Positions 31,040 to 38,717 of a stretch of 38,717 nt of DNA are shown piece by piece. Positions within the stretch are counted from its first letter, which is position 1; every line of letters starts with the position of its first letter. Under the pieces are notes generated by a model, which did not search any database, had not been told where the DNA came from, and worked only from the letters and a program-made list of their open reading frames with translations. Location of the stretch: assembly GCA_046076045.1 (NCBI GenBank), contig JBJTRI010000133.1, forward strand, positions 1 through 38,717. Direction: 5' to 3'. Made by a program: the position numbers and the translations under genes. The stretch is from JAIOPA01 sp046076045 (GTDB lineage: Bacteria; Eisenbacteria; RBG-16-71-46).

Positions 31040-32043
31040 GCGACGGGTCCGTGCACGGTGCCCAGCACGCGCAGGCGCGCCACACCGCCGTCGGGGAAGA
31101 TGTTGAGGCGCACGTGCGAGGCCACGGGACGGTGCTCGAGGTCCCACGCGTGGCGCGCATGCGGCTGCAGCGGGGTCTCGGCCACGAGCGGACGCCACAC
31201 CGAACCGGTCGCGAGGTCGTCGCCCGAGGCCCCGGGCGCGTCGCACCACTCGAGCGTGCAACGGCCCGGCGCGTTGCCCTTGAAGTGGTCGGTGTCGAGC
31301 TCGATGCGCTCGATCCCGCCGCGCGCGGCGAGACGCACGATCGTCCAGTCGTGACCGGGGCCGCGCCGCCGCCGCGTCTCCCAACCGTCACCCATGTGCG
31401 TGGAACGGCCCGGCAGGATGAGGTTCTGGCGGTGGCCGAAGAACATGTCGCTGCACCGGAGCACGTAGCCGCCGTTCTCCATCGCGGCCAGGTCCACGAC
31501 GCGACCCTCGGCCATGCGCGCGGGGTCGGGGCGGGCCTCGCCGTGCACGCGCAGGCGAGCGACGCCGCCGTCGGGGAGGATGCGGAAGCGCAGGTGCGTG
31601 AGGCGGTCGGGGCAGGTCACCGGGAACGCGTTGCGCGAGTCGCCCGCGAGCGGGGCGCGCGGCACCAGCGTGTGCCAGCGCACGGTGGGGTCGGTGTCGA
31701 GCGCGACCGGGTCGGGCACGCCGGCGACCGCGCAGCCCTCGAGGACGCACGACTCGGGGTAGTTGCCGCGGAAGAACGCGGTGTCCACCACCACGCCGCG
31801 CACCACGCCGGGCAGGCCGAGTCGGATCAGGCACCAGTCGTCCCCCGGCGTGCGGCGGCGGCGCGTCTCCCAGCCGTCCATCCACTTGCCGCGGTCGGTG
31901 TACTCGTGCTCGCGCCACTCGGGGGCGGCCGCCCGCAGCAGCGCCTCCTTGGGCGCGAAGAACTCGTCGTTGGCCCACAGCACGGCGCCGCCCAGTCGTT
32001 CGGCGGCGAGGTCCACGAGGTCGGTGAAGTCGGTCGGGTTCAT
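31036..32043 (-). CDS. alc: Allantoicase
   Basis: Allantoicase hydrolyses allantoate to ureidoglycolate and urea. The 335-residue product consists of two similar jelly-roll domains. The first (about residues 15-170) has the motif DGWETRRRRTPGDDWCLIRL and a later RILPDGGVARLRVHG. The second (about 190-330) has DGWETRRRRGPGHDWTIVRL and NIFPDGGVARLRVLG. The N-terminus LVDLAAERLGGAVLWANDEFFAPKE is diagnostic. ATG 32043 overlaps the allantoinase stop as ATGA. Use of allantoicase rather than AllC allantoate amidohydrolase means urea is a product. Confidence 0.95.
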   Translation of the reverse strand: MNPTDFTDLVDLAAERLGGAVLWANDEFFAPKEALLRAAAPEWREHEYTDRGKWMDGWETRRRRTPGDDWCLIRLGLPGVVRGVVVDTAFFRGNYPESCVLEGCAVAGVPDPVALDTDPTVRWHTLVPRAPLAGDSRNAFPVTCPDRLTHLRFRILPDGGVARLRVHGEARPDPARMAEGRVVDLAAMENGGYVLRCSDMFFGHRQNLILPGRSTHMGDGWETRRRRGPGHDWTIVRLAARGGIERIELDTDHFKGNAPGRCTLEWCDAPGASGDDLATGSVWRPLVAETPLQPHARHAWDLEHRPVASHVRLNIFPDGGVARLRVLGTVHGPVA

Positions 32044-33389
32044 GCGGGGCGGTTCCCGGGTTCGAGGAGGGTCCCGTGCGGTCCGGCGATGTCGGAGCCG
32101 CGGGTGAGCAGGCGCGTGCCGCGCAGCCACACGCGCTCGACCACACCATACAGGCGGCGACCGGCGTACGGCGTGAGCGGGTGACGTTGCAGCAGCGTCG
32201 CGGGGTCGAGCGTGAACGACGACTCGGGCGACCACGCGACGAGGTCGGCATCGTGACCCGCGACGATCGCGCCCTTGCGGTCCGCGAGTCCCAGGAGCCG
32301 CGCGGGCGCGGCCGACATCCAGCGTGCGAGGGCCGCGAACGGCACGCCGCGCTCGCGGGCCGCGGTCCACGTGACCGGCAGGCCCGACTGCAGTGACGCG
32401 ATCCCGCCCCAGGCCGCGATGAAGTCGCCGGTCGCGCGCGCCTTGTGGTCGGGCGGGCAGGGCGAGTGGTCGCTCACCACCTGCATGAGCGTGCCGTCGG
32501 CGAGCGCCGCCCACAGTGCCTCGCGGTCGGCCGCGGTACGCAGGGGCGGCGCGCACTTGAACTCGGTCGCGCCGTCGGGCACCTCGTCGCCGGTGAGCGC
32601 GAGGTAGTGCGGGCAGGTCTCGGCGCTCATCGCGACGCCTGCGGCGCGCGCCTCGGCCACCGCACGGCAACCCGCGGCGCTCGAGACGTGCACCACGTGC
32701 ACGCGTGCGCGGTGACGGCCCGCGAGACGCGCGAGGCCTGCGATCGCCTCGGCCTCGGCCGCCGGGGGGCGGCTCGCGGCCCACTCGGCGTGGCGGCGGG
32801 TCGCGGGCGGGGTGGCCTGCAGCGCGCTCGGCCACTCGGCGTGCGCCATGAGCGTGGCCCCGAGTGGCGCCAGCGTGGCGAGTGCCGCGTCGAGGTCGGA
32901 CTCGCTCACGGCCGCGAACTCGTCCACGCCCGAGGGCACCATGAAGCACTTGAAGCCCAGCACCCCGGCAGCCGCTAGCGCGCGCAAGGCGTCGGTCCCG
33001 CCGGGCACCGCGCCCCCGAGGAAGCCCACGTCGACGTGCACCTGGCCGCGGGCCGCGGCACGCTTGGCTTCGAGGGCCGCGACGGTGGTGGTGGCGGGCA
33101 CGCTGTTGAGCGGCATGTCGGCGATCGTGGTCACGCCGCCCGCCGCGGCCGCCCGCGTCGCGGTGGCGAAGCCCTCCCACTCGGTGCGGCCGGGCTCGTT
33201 CACGTGCACGTGCGAGTCCACGAGCCCCGGCATGAGCACGAGGTCGCCCAACTCCTCGACCGGTACGCCCGCGGGGCGAGCGTCGTGGGCGTGCAGCGCG
33301 GCGATGCGTCCGTCGCGCACCTCGAGCACCGCGGCGCGCACCCCGTCGGGCGCGACCACGCGCGTGGAGCGCAGAGCGAACCCGCTCAT
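32040..33389 (-). CDS. allB: Allantoinase
   Basis: Allantoinase opens allantoin to allantoate with a binuclear metal centre. The 449-residue amidohydrolase has the metal ligands in order: VDSHVHVNEPGRTEWEGF (His-x-His), the carboxylated Lys in GVLGFKCFMVPSG, LMAHAEW (His), VHVVHVSSAAG (His) and VVSDHSPCPPDHK (Asp). The combination EPGRTEWEGF and SDHSPCP separates AllB from dihydroorotase and dihydropyrimidinase. The start lies 25 bases after the xdhB stop; the end overlaps alc. The cysteine in SDHSPCP is conserved in allantoinases. Confidence 0.95.
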   Translation of the reverse strand: MSGFALRSTRVVAPDGVRAAVLEVRDGRIAALHAHDARPAGVPVEELGDLVLMPGLVDSHVHVNEPGRTEWEGFATATRAAAAGGVTTIADMPLNSVPATTTVAALEAKRAAARGQVHVDVGFLGGAVPGGTDALRALAAAGVLGFKCFMVPSGVDEFAAVSESDLDAALATLAPLGATLMAHAEWPSALQATPPATRRHAEWAASRPPAAEAEAIAGLARLAGRHRARVHVVHVSSAAGCRAVAEARAAGVAMSAETCPHYLALTGDEVPDGATEFKCAPPLRTAADREALWAALADGTLMQVVSDHSPCPPDHKARATGDFIAAWGGIASLQSGLPVTWTAARERGVPFAALARWMSAAPARLLGLADRKGAIVAGHDADLVAWSPESSFTLDPATLLQRHPLTPYAGRRLYGVVERVWLRGTRLLTRGSDIAGPHGTLLEPGNRPA

Positions 33390-33414
33390 CGCGCGGCCTC
33401 GGCGACGAACGGCA

Positions 33415-34236
33415 TCAGCGCGTGGCCTCCACGAACTCGCGCACGAGGTTCGCGGCCACCGTGCGGCGGTAGTCCGCCGTCGAGCGCACGTCGTCGATGG
33501 GCGCGATCTCGCGCGCCAACTCGGCGAGCGCGGTGTCGAGTCCGCGACCCTCGGCGAGCGCGGCCTCGGTGCGTGGCAGGCGCACGACCGTGGGCGCGAC
33601 GCTGCCGAGCGCCAGCCGCGGGCGCGGGCCGGCGAGCCCGGCCAGCACGACCTTCGAGATCGCCTGTGCGGCGCGGGTGCCCACCTTGCGGAACCACTGG
33701 CGGCCCTCGAGCGGGCCGACCTCGACCGCCACGATGAGTTCGTCGGGGCGCCGCGCGGTGGTCCGGTAGCCGGTGTGGAACCCGGTGTACGGCACGCGTC
33801 GCTCGCCGTCGGGCCCGGCCAGGACCACCGTGGCCTCGGCGACCGCGAACACGGGCAGCGAGTCGCCCGCCGGCGAGGCGTTGGCGAGGTTGCCGCCCAC
33901 CGTGCCGCGGTTCTGGATCTGCACCCCGCCGATGCTGCGCGCGGACTCGACCAGCATGGGCAGGCGGCGACGCACGTGGAGCGAGCGCTGCACGTCGGTC
34001 CAGGTCGCGAGCGCGCCGATGGAGAGCGTGTCGCCGTTGAGCGCGATGCGCCGCAGGGCGCGCAGGGGCGACAGGTCGAGGTAGCGCGTCCCGGGCGTGG
34101 CCCCGAACTCGAGCGCCACGAACACGTCGGTGCAGCCGGCCAGCGGTACCGTGCCGGGTTCGTCGCGCAGCCAACGCAGCGCGCCCTCGAGCGTGCGTGC
34201 GCGGCGCACCGCGAAGCCGCTCGTGACCGTCCTCAT
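33415..34236 (-). CDS. xdhB: Xanthine dehydrogenase family, FAD-binding subunit
   Basis: This is the electron-transfer subunit of a three-subunit molybdenum hydroxylase. The 273-residue product has the CoxM/XdhB FAD motifs PLAGCTDVFVALEFG at about residue 31 and SIGGVQIQNRGTVGGNLANASPAGDSLP at about 104-131. The C-terminal CO-dehydrogenase flavoprotein domain spans about 165-270 (WFRKVGTRAAQAISKVVLAGL). ATG 34236 overlaps the iron-sulfur subunit stop as ATGA. The order Mo, 2Fe-2S, FAD is seen, then allB follows directly, which argues for xanthine rather than CO or aldehyde as substrate. Confidence 0.9.
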   Translation of the reverse strand: MRTVTSGFAVRRARTLEGALRWLRDEPGTVPLAGCTDVFVALEFGATPGTRYLDLSPLRALRRIALNGDTLSIGALATWTDVQRSLHVRRRLPMLVESARSIGGVQIQNRGTVGGNLANASPAGDSLPVFAVAEATVVLAGPDGERRVPYTGFHTGYRTTARRPDELIVAVEVGPLEGRQWFRKVGTRAAQAISKVVLAGLAGPRPRLALGSVAPTVVRLPRTEAALAEGRGLDTALAELAREIAPIDDVRSTADYRRTVAANLVREFVEATR

Positions 34237-34685
34237 GACGAGTGCCTCTCGGCGTGCGCGGCGATCACCGCGCGATGGATGGCCTCGTAGCCGGTGCAGC
34301 GGCACAGGTTGCCCGCCAGTCGCTCGCGGATGCGCTCCAGCGTGGGGCGCTTGGGCGACTCGACCAGGTCGAGCGCGGCCAGCACCACGCCGGGCGTGCA
34401 GATGCCGCACTGCGATCCGATCTCGCGCATGAGTGCGCGCTGCAGCGGGTGGTCACCGCTCAGGCCCTCGACGGTCACGATGGTCGCGCCCTCGGCCTGC
34501 ACCGCGGGCACGAGGCACGAGCACACGGGCTCGCCGTCGATGAGCACGGTGCACGCACCGCACTCGCCCTCGCCGCAGCCCTCCTTGGTGCCGGTGAGAC
34601 CGCAGTCCTCGCGCAGCACGTCGAGCAGCCGCCGCATGGGATGGCTCTCGACGGTGCGCTCCTCGCCGTTCACGTTGAGCTTCAT
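34233..34685 (-). CDS. xdhC: Xanthine dehydrogenase family, [2Fe-2S] subunit
   Basis: A small 150-residue subunit with two iron-sulfur clusters. The N-terminal ferredoxin-type cluster uses Cys37, Cys42, Cys45 and Cys57 (C-x4-C-x2-C-x11-C). The C-terminal helical cluster uses Cys93, Cys96, Cys128 and Cys130 (SQCGICTPG and GNLCRCTGY). All eight ligands are present. The start overlaps the stop of the molybdenum subunit gene, and the end overlaps the FAD subunit gene; both overlaps are ATGA. The symbol follows E. coli xdhABC usage and does not mean the XdhC molybdenum-insertion chaperone. Confidence 0.92.
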   Translation of the reverse strand: MKLNVNGEERTVESHPMRRLLDVLREDCGLTGTKEGCGEGECGACTVLIDGEPVCSCLVPAVQAEGATIVTVEGLSGDHPLQRALMREIGSQCGICTPGVVLAALDLVESPKRPTLERIRERLAGNLCRCTGYEAIHRAVIAAHAERHSS

Positions 34686-36811
34686 GCGCCCTCCGGCGTC
34701 CTGGGGGGGAGGCGTGTCGCGCGCGCGAGCGCCTCGGGGGTGGCCGGGATGTCGCGCACGTCGAGCCCGGCGTGCCGCAGCGCGTTCACGACCGCGGGGG
34801 CGGGGCCGTCCATGGGTAACTCGCCCAGGCCCTTCGCTCCGAAGGGGCCGCCCTCGTAGTGGTTCTCGAGCATCACCACGTCCATGGGCGGGGTGTCGAG
34901 CGTGGTGGGGATGACGTAGTTGGTGAGCTGCGCGTTGGCCATGCGGCCGTCGCGCATCACGACCTGCTCGAGCAGCGCCCACCCGAGCCCCTGCGCCGAA
35001 CCGCCCTCGATCTGGCCGCGCGCCATGGCGGGGTGGATGGGGCGCCCGAACTCCTGCACGGCGGTGAAGCGCGTCACGCGCGCCTCGTGCGTGACCGGGT
35101 CGAGCTCGACCTCGGCGACGTCGCAGCCCCACGCGTAGGTGGCGTAGGCGTCGCCGCGATAGGTGGCGTCGTCCCAGCGACGGCCGTCGGGCGGTTCGTA
35201 GCCCTTCTCGACGTGCAGTCGGCCATGGCGGGCGTGGTGCTCGGCGGGTGAGAGCCCCGCGAGTCGCTCGCGCATCTCGGCCGCGCAGCGGGTCAGGATG
35301 CCGCCCACCACCATGCAGGTGCGCGACGCCACGGTGGGCCCCGAGTCGGGGACCTGCGACGTGTCGGCGTCGGCGACCTCGACCTGCTCGTACGGCACGC
35401 CGACGCCGTCGGCGACGATCTGCGCCAGCATGGTGCGCGTGCCCTGTCCGATCTCGGTGTTCGCCACCAGCACGCGCACGCCGGTGGGCGTGGTCTCGAG
35501 CCCGGCGCGCGAGGCGAGCCGCACCTCACCGCTGCCCGTGAAGCCGGCCCCGTGCAGGAACAACGACAGTCCGATGCCGCGGCCCGTGCCCGCGAGCTTC
35601 GCGCGCTTGCGCTTGAAGCCGCTGCGGCGCACCGCCTCGCGCAGCACCTCGCGTGCGCTCGAGTCGGGCCCCAGCTTCTGTCCGGTGGCGGTGGTGTCGC
35701 CCGGGCGCAGGGCGTTGCGCATGCGCAGCGTGACCGGGTCGATCCCCAAGGCCTCGGCGATGCGGTCCATGTGGACCTCGACCGCGAACAGCGTCTGCGG
35801 GGCCCCGAAGCCCCGGAACGCGCCGTTGGGCGGGGTGTTCGTGCGCACGGCGCGCGCCGCGATGCGGGTGTTCGCGCACCGGTACGCGCCGGCCGCGTGG
35901 ATGGCGCCACGCGACAGCACGACCGGCGACAGCGTGCAGTACGCACCGCCGTCCATGAGCACCTCGACATCCATGGCGGTGATGCGACCGTCGCGCGTCA
36001 CGCCCGTGCGGTGGCGCACGATCGAGGGGTGGCGCTTGGTGGTCGCCGTCATGTCCTCGACGCGGTCGTACACCAGCTTCACCGGGCGTCCGCTCTTGTG
36101 CGCGAGCAGGCAGGCGTGCGCGGCGATCACCGAGGGGTAGTCCTCCTTGCCGCCGAACCCGCCGCCCGTCTCGGTCTGCACCACGCGCACGTCGGGCACC
36201 GCTTCGCCCAGCAGCTCGCGCAGCGCCTTGAGTACGTAGTAGGGGCACTGGAGCGAGCCGTACAGCGTCATGCGGCCGCCGGGCTCGGGGACCGCGATGA
36301 CCCCGTTCGTCTCGATGTAGACGTGCTCCTGCGCCCCGGTCGAGTAGGTGCCCTCGACCACGACCTCGGCGCGCTCGAAGCCGCGGTCGAGCTTGCCCTT
36401 CTCGATGAGGATGCGCTTGAAGGCGTGGTCCGAGAGGGTGGGGTCGTAGATGGGCTCGGCGGTCTCGTACGACACGGTGACGCGCGCGCGTGAGAGCGTG
36501 TCGCGGTCCTCGTGCGCGAGCAGCAGGATGGGCTCCTCGCGGTGGTGGACCTGCTCGACCACGAGGCACGGCTGGTCGGGCTCGATGAGCGCGATCACGT
36601 TGCGGCCCGGGATGTCGCGATGGTCCACCACCGTGAACCCGGTGGTGTCGAAGTCGAGCGTGACGCCCGTGACGCGACCGCGAGCGATGCTCGAGCGGAT
36701 GGTGCGCCCGTGCAGCATGCCGGGGAATCGCAGGTCGTCCACGTAACGAGCCGCACCCGTGACGCGGGCGGGACCTTCCTTGCGCGGGGTGTTGCGTCCG
36801 ACGGAGTCCAT
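34682..36811 (-). CDS. xdhA: Xanthine dehydrogenase family, molybdopterin-binding subunit
   Basis: The catalytic subunit (709 residues) binds molybdopterin cytosine dinucleotide. It shows the aldehyde oxidase/XDH a/b hammerhead (residues about 10-115) with GAARYVDDLRFPGMLHG. The cofactor loops follow: QTETGGGFGGKEDYP, NGAFRGFGAPQTLFAVE with Arg, and NTEIGQGTRTMLAQIVADG. The catalytic Glu is in GAKGLGELP (Glu664). The substrate is assigned from context, because nicotinate, aldehyde and isoquinoline enzymes share these motifs. ATG 36811 lies only 6 bases from a TATAGT hexamer, with no Shine-Dalgarno sequence. It heads the ureide operon. Confidence 0.9.
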   Translation of the reverse strand: MDSVGRNTPRKEGPARVTGAARYVDDLRFPGMLHGRTIRSSIARGRVTGVTLDFDTTGFTVVDHRDIPGRNVIALIEPDQPCLVVEQVHHREEPILLLAHEDRDTLSRARVTVSYETAEPIYDPTLSDHAFKRILIEKGKLDRGFERAEVVVEGTYSTGAQEHVYIETNGVIAVPEPGGRMTLYGSLQCPYYVLKALRELLGEAVPDVRVVQTETGGGFGGKEDYPSVIAAHACLLAHKSGRPVKLVYDRVEDMTATTKRHPSIVRHRTGVTRDGRITAMDVEVLMDGGAYCTLSPVVLSRGAIHAAGAYRCANTRIAARAVRTNTPPNGAFRGFGAPQTLFAVEVHMDRIAEALGIDPVTLRMRNALRPGDTTATGQKLGPDSSAREVLREAVRRSGFKRKRAKLAGTGRGIGLSLFLHGAGFTGSGEVRLASRAGLETTPTGVRVLVANTEIGQGTRTMLAQIVADGVGVPYEQVEVADADTSQVPDSGPTVASRTCMVVGGILTRCAAEMRERLAGLSPAEHHARHGRLHVEKGYEPPDGRRWDDATYRGDAYATYAWGCDVAEVELDPVTHEARVTRFTAVQEFGRPIHPAMARGQIEGGSAQGLGWALLEQVVMRDGRMANAQLTNYVIPTTLDTPPMDVVMLENHYEGGPFGAKGLGELPMDGPAPAVVNALRHAGLDVRDIPATPEALARATRLPPRTPEGA

Positions 36812-36817
36812 CCGCGC

Positions 36818-36847
36818 ACTATAGCGCGGCCGGGGCGTTGCGTGACA
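36818..36847 (-). promoter_or_regulatory. Candidate promoter giving a leaderless xdhA mRNA
   Basis: On the minus strand TATAGT occupies 36823-36818; the weak -35 TGTCAC is at 36847-36842, 18 bases away. Six bases separate TATAGT from the ATG at 36811, so transcription should start at or beside the A. This would drive all seven genes of the ureide operon. Confidence 0.5.
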
Positions 36848-36868
36848 CGACGGTCGACCAACGGGTGG

Positions 36869-36897
36869 TTTCCCGGCCCGGGCGCATGCGGTACCTT
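36869..36897 (+). promoter_or_regulatory. Weak candidate promoter for the DUF2892 gene
   Basis: TTTCCC at 36869-36874 and TACCTT at 36892-36897 are separated by 17 bases. The leader of about 48 bases carries GAGGAG before ATG 36952. The match to the vegetative consensus is poor. Confidence 0.25.
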
Positions 36898-36951
36898 GAG
36901 TCCGACGGCCGGGGGGCCGCCGCAGCACCGAACCCCTCTGAGGAGTCGCAC

Positions 36952-37149
36952 ATGACCACGAACGTCGGTATCGTGGACCGCATCATCCGGTTGATCCTCG
37001 GCGTGGGCCTCATCGCGTGGGGCGTGATGAACGGGTCGTGGTGGGGCGCGCTCGGTGTGGTGCCGCTGCTCACCGCCACGATCGGCTGGTGCCCGGCGTA
37101 CCTGCCGTTCGGTCTCTCGACCTGCGGCGTGAAGACCAAGAAGGCCTGA
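36952..37149 (+). CDS. DUF2892 (YgaP-like transmembrane domain) protein
   Basis: A 65-residue membrane protein with two predicted spans, GIVDRIIRLILGVGLIAWGV and ALGVVPLLTATIGWCPAYLP. The ending GWCPAYLPFGLSTCG is the DUF2892 hallmark, shared with the membrane part of E. coli YgaP, where it follows a rhodanese domain. Here the domain stands alone. Two cysteines near the membrane face are conserved in the family. Function is unknown; a link to sulfur or thiol handling is only by association. GAGGAG precedes the ATG. Confidence 0.85.
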   Translation: MTTNVGIVDRIIRLILGVGLIAWGVMNGSWWGALGVVPLLTATIGWCPAYLPFGLSTCGVKTKKA

Positions 37150-37264
37150 CCCCACGGGTCCGATTGACAGGCGGGTGCGCGGCGGCGAGCCTCATCGGCC
37201 GTGACCCGCCCGTTCCCGTATCCCTCGGGGATGTGCCCAACCACCCATCCCCCAGGAGTACGTC

Positions 37265-37771
37265 ATGGACAAGGCCGCATTCGCGCCCGTCTGGGACATG
37301 ATCCGCCAGCGCCACGGCATCGGCATCCGCTGCATCGAGGCGGTGCCCGCCGACCGCATCGACGAGACGCCCGTGAAGGGCATGCGCAGCACGCGCGAGA
37401 TCTTCGTGCACATGTGCTCGTTCCTGCGCTCGGCCGCCGAGAGCGTGCCGGTGGGCAAGCTCACCTACGACGAGAAGGCCGTGCTCGAGCGGGTGCGCAC
37501 GAAGGAGCAGTTGCTCGCCTACGCTGGGGAGTGCTGGCAGGCGGCCGACGCCGCGTTCGCGCGCACCAGCGACGCGAACCTGAACGGCATGGTGACGACG
37601 CCGTGGGGCTCCTCGATGCCGGGCTTTGTGATCCTGTCCGCGGTCGTCGACGAGTACGTGCACCACCGCGGGCAGCTGTACGCGTTCCTGCGGCAGATGG
37701 GGCTGGAGCCTCCGGAGGTCTGGGACTTCGCGCACAACGCCGCGGAGTACGCGCCGCGCCCCCGCGGCTGA
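37265..37771 (+). CDS. DinB family four-helix protein
   Basis: A 168-residue protein of the DinB/YfiT superfamily, metal-binding four-helix bundles that include bacillithiol and mycothiol transferases. The metal triad is visible as His49 in REIFVHMC and His133/His134 in DEYVHHRGQLY, the latter being the family signature. The trailing LRQMGLEPPEVWDF is also usual. The substrate cannot be told from the sequence. ATG 37265 follows AGGAG. A perfect TTGACA at 37164-37169 lies upstream but has no good -10 partner. A terminator follows the gene. Confidence 0.87.
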   Translation: MDKAAFAPVWDMIRQRHGIGIRCIEAVPADRIDETPVKGMRSTREIFVHMCSFLRSAAESVPVGKLTYDEKAVLERVRTKEQLLAYAGECWQAADAAFARTSDANLNGMVTTPWGSSMPGFVILSAVVDEYVHHRGQLYAFLRQMGLEPPEVWDFAHNAAEYAPRPRG

Positions 37772-37797
37772 TCGCACTCGCGGCCCAGGGCATGCGA

Positions 37798-37827
37798 AAG
37801 GGCGGACCGGTCACCCGGTCCGCCCTT
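37798..37827. terminator. Bidirectional terminator between the DinB gene and subtilase gene
   Basis: AAGGGCGGACCGG (37798-37810) and CCGGTCCGCCCTT (37815-37827) form a perfect 13-bp stem with a 4-base loop. A-rich and T-rich ends flank it on the two sides. It lies between the stops of two convergent genes. Confidence 0.85.
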
Positions 37828-37847
37828 CGTGCTGCGGTGGAGTCGCG

Positions 37848-38717
37848 TCAGCGCGCGGACGTGAACTGCCGCGAGGCCGAGAACGCGCTCGAGCCGGCCG
37901 CGTTCGAAGCGCTCACACGCCAGTAGTAGCGGACTCGGCTACCGAGGCCGCTCAGCGTGACCGTGTTCGAGGTCAGCGCCGCGTTGTCGTAGGCGAGCGC
38001 CGTGAACGCCGTGTTGGTCGAGATCTGGAGGCGGTAGGCCGTGGCCCCGGCCGGAGCGCTCCAGCTGAACACCGCTGCGGTGCGCGACACGTTGGTGGCG
38101 TTCGCCGCGGGCGAGATCAGCGACGGGGTGGCCGGGGGCGCCGGCGGCGGGGGCGGCGGGACCGCGCCCTGCGTGGTGAAGAGCAGGCGGTTCGGGGTGC
38201 CCGTCGGCGCGCCCGTGATGCGGTTCGGCGTCGCCGCCGCGATGAGCGCGGTCGCGACCGCGGCCGGCGTAGCGAGCGGGTTGGCCTCGAGGTAGAGGGC
38301 CGCGGCGCCCGCGACGTGCGGCGAAGCCATCGAGGTGCCCGAGATGGTGTTGGTGGCCGCGTCGGTGGTCATCCACGCCGAGGTGATGTTCACGCCCGGG
38401 GCGATGATGTCCACGCGGGTGCCCCAGTTCGAGAACGTCGCGAACGCGTCGTTGCTGCCCGAGGCCGCCACGGTGAGCGCCTCGACGACGGCCGCAGGCG
38501 ACTGCGTGGAGGCGTCCACGGCCGAGTTGCCGGCCGCGACCGCGTACGTGATGCCGTCGGCGATCGAGTTGCGGACCGCCGCGTCGAGCGTGGCCGAGAG
38601 GCCGCCGCCGAGCGACATGTTCGCGACCGCCGGGGCGGTGGTGTGGTGCGCGGTGACCCAGTCCACGCCCGAGATGACGCCGGCCGTGGTGCCCGAGCCC
38701 GCGTTGTCGAGCACGCG
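37848..38717 (-). CDS. Subtilase (peptidase S8) with C-terminal fibronectin-III-like domain, 5'-truncated by the window
   Basis: The last 289 residues of a secreted serine protease; the frame is open to the window edge, so the start and the catalytic Asp and His lie outside. The visible part has VANMSLGGGLSATLDAAV, the oxyanion-hole region YAVAAGNSAVDAS and the catalytic Ser in GTSMASPHVAGAAALYLEAN, as in proteinase K-like subtilases. After a poly-Pro linker (about 190 residues into the fragment) a Fn3-like domain follows, FSWSAPAGATAYRLQIST to RVRYYWRVSASNAAG. The protein ends there, with no sorting domain of the type 9 secretion or FlgD type. Confidence 0.9.
   Translation of the reverse strand, partial: RVLDNAGSGTTAGVISGVDWVTAHHTTAPAVANMSLGGGLSATLDAAVRNSIADGITYAVAAGNSAVDASTQSPAAVVEALTVAASGSNDAFATFSNWGTRVDIIAPGVNITSAWMTTDAATNTISGTSMASPHVAGAAALYLEANPLATPAAVATALIAAATPNRITGAPTGTPNRLLFTTQGAVPPPPPPAPPATPSLISPAANATNVSRTAAVFSWSAPAGATAYRLQISTNTAFTALAYDNAALTSNTVTLSGLGSRVRYYWRVSASNAAGSSAFSASRQFTSAR

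Noticed and set aside
32044..33180. Upstream extension of the allantoicase frame across allB
   Set aside because: The extension is compositional shadow. Allantoicase homology begins at ATG 32043 with a 4-base overlap with allB.
37164..37192. Perfect TTGACA upstream of the DinB gene as a promoter
   Set aside because: No acceptable -10 hexamer is found 16-19 bases downstream, so it is not listed as a promoter.

Overview
This window comes from a high-GC (about 70%) bacterial chromosome and is almost entirely coding. Start codons are mixed (ATG, GTG and one TTG), many neighbouring genes overlap by 4 bases (ATGA or GTGA), and no phage, insertion sequence or CRISPR array was seen. Several features suggest a free-living, Gram-negative-type bacterium: a lipoprotein amidase with a periplasmic-type signal, a TonB-like protein, a PpiC chaperone, SelA, a bifunctional nuclease family protein and a secreted subtilase. 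The layout would fit a deep FCB-type or Eisenbacteria/Gemmatimonadota-like lineage, but that placement is a weak inference because no rRNA is present.

Layout. (1) 1-7110 is a housekeeping block on the + strand: tRNA-Gln(UUG), prs, rplY, pth, rpsF, ssb, rpsR, a DUF2232 membrane protein, rplI, a PpiC-type chaperone and a DUF151 nuclease, closed by a hairpin. (2) 7123-10265 (- strand) holds a TonB-like protein and a two-domain amidase whose second domain has lost its zinc ligands. (3) 10306-15170 (+) is a complete branched-chain amino-acid ABC transporter (livK-H-M-G-F); the livK lipoprotein signal carries a perfect 36-bp tandem duplication. (4) 15197-21660 (+) holds selA, a structured 0.4-kb non-coding stretch, smc and ftsY, ending in a strong terminator. 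(5) 21677-23452 holds a secreted protein of unknown function (-) and radC (+). (6) 23445-28674 (-) is a lipid-modification cassette: COG2907-type FAD protein, DUF1365, cyclopropane-synthase family methyltransferase, a second related methyltransferase and a DUF1295 membrane protein. (7) 28815-36823 is a purine/ureide catabolism region. A DUF6986 aldolase-like gene (+) converges with a seven-gene (-) operon for xanthine dehydrogenase (three subunits), allantoinase, allantoicase, OHCU decarboxylase and hydroxyisourate hydrolase. (8) 36952-38717 holds a DUF2892 protein, a DinB-family protein and the C-terminal part of a subtilase that runs off the window.

How the genes work together. The ureide operon would take xanthine to urate and 5-hydroxyisourate to ureidoglycolate plus urea; no urate-oxidising enzyme lies in the window, and the neighbouring malate-synthase/citrate-lyase-like gene could consume the resulting C2 product. 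The lipid cassette resembles those that methylate and desaturate phospholipid acyl chains in place, as in the furan fatty-acid and 10-methyl fatty-acid pathways, with two methyltransferases and one flavoprotein.

The observations most worth following up are the two-methyltransferase lipid cassette, the catalytically dead second amidase domain, the duplicated lipobox in livK, a shared leaderless-promoter pattern (a -10 hexamer 6-7 bases before ATG) at selA, the amidase gene and xdhA, and the multi-hairpin region ahead of smc.
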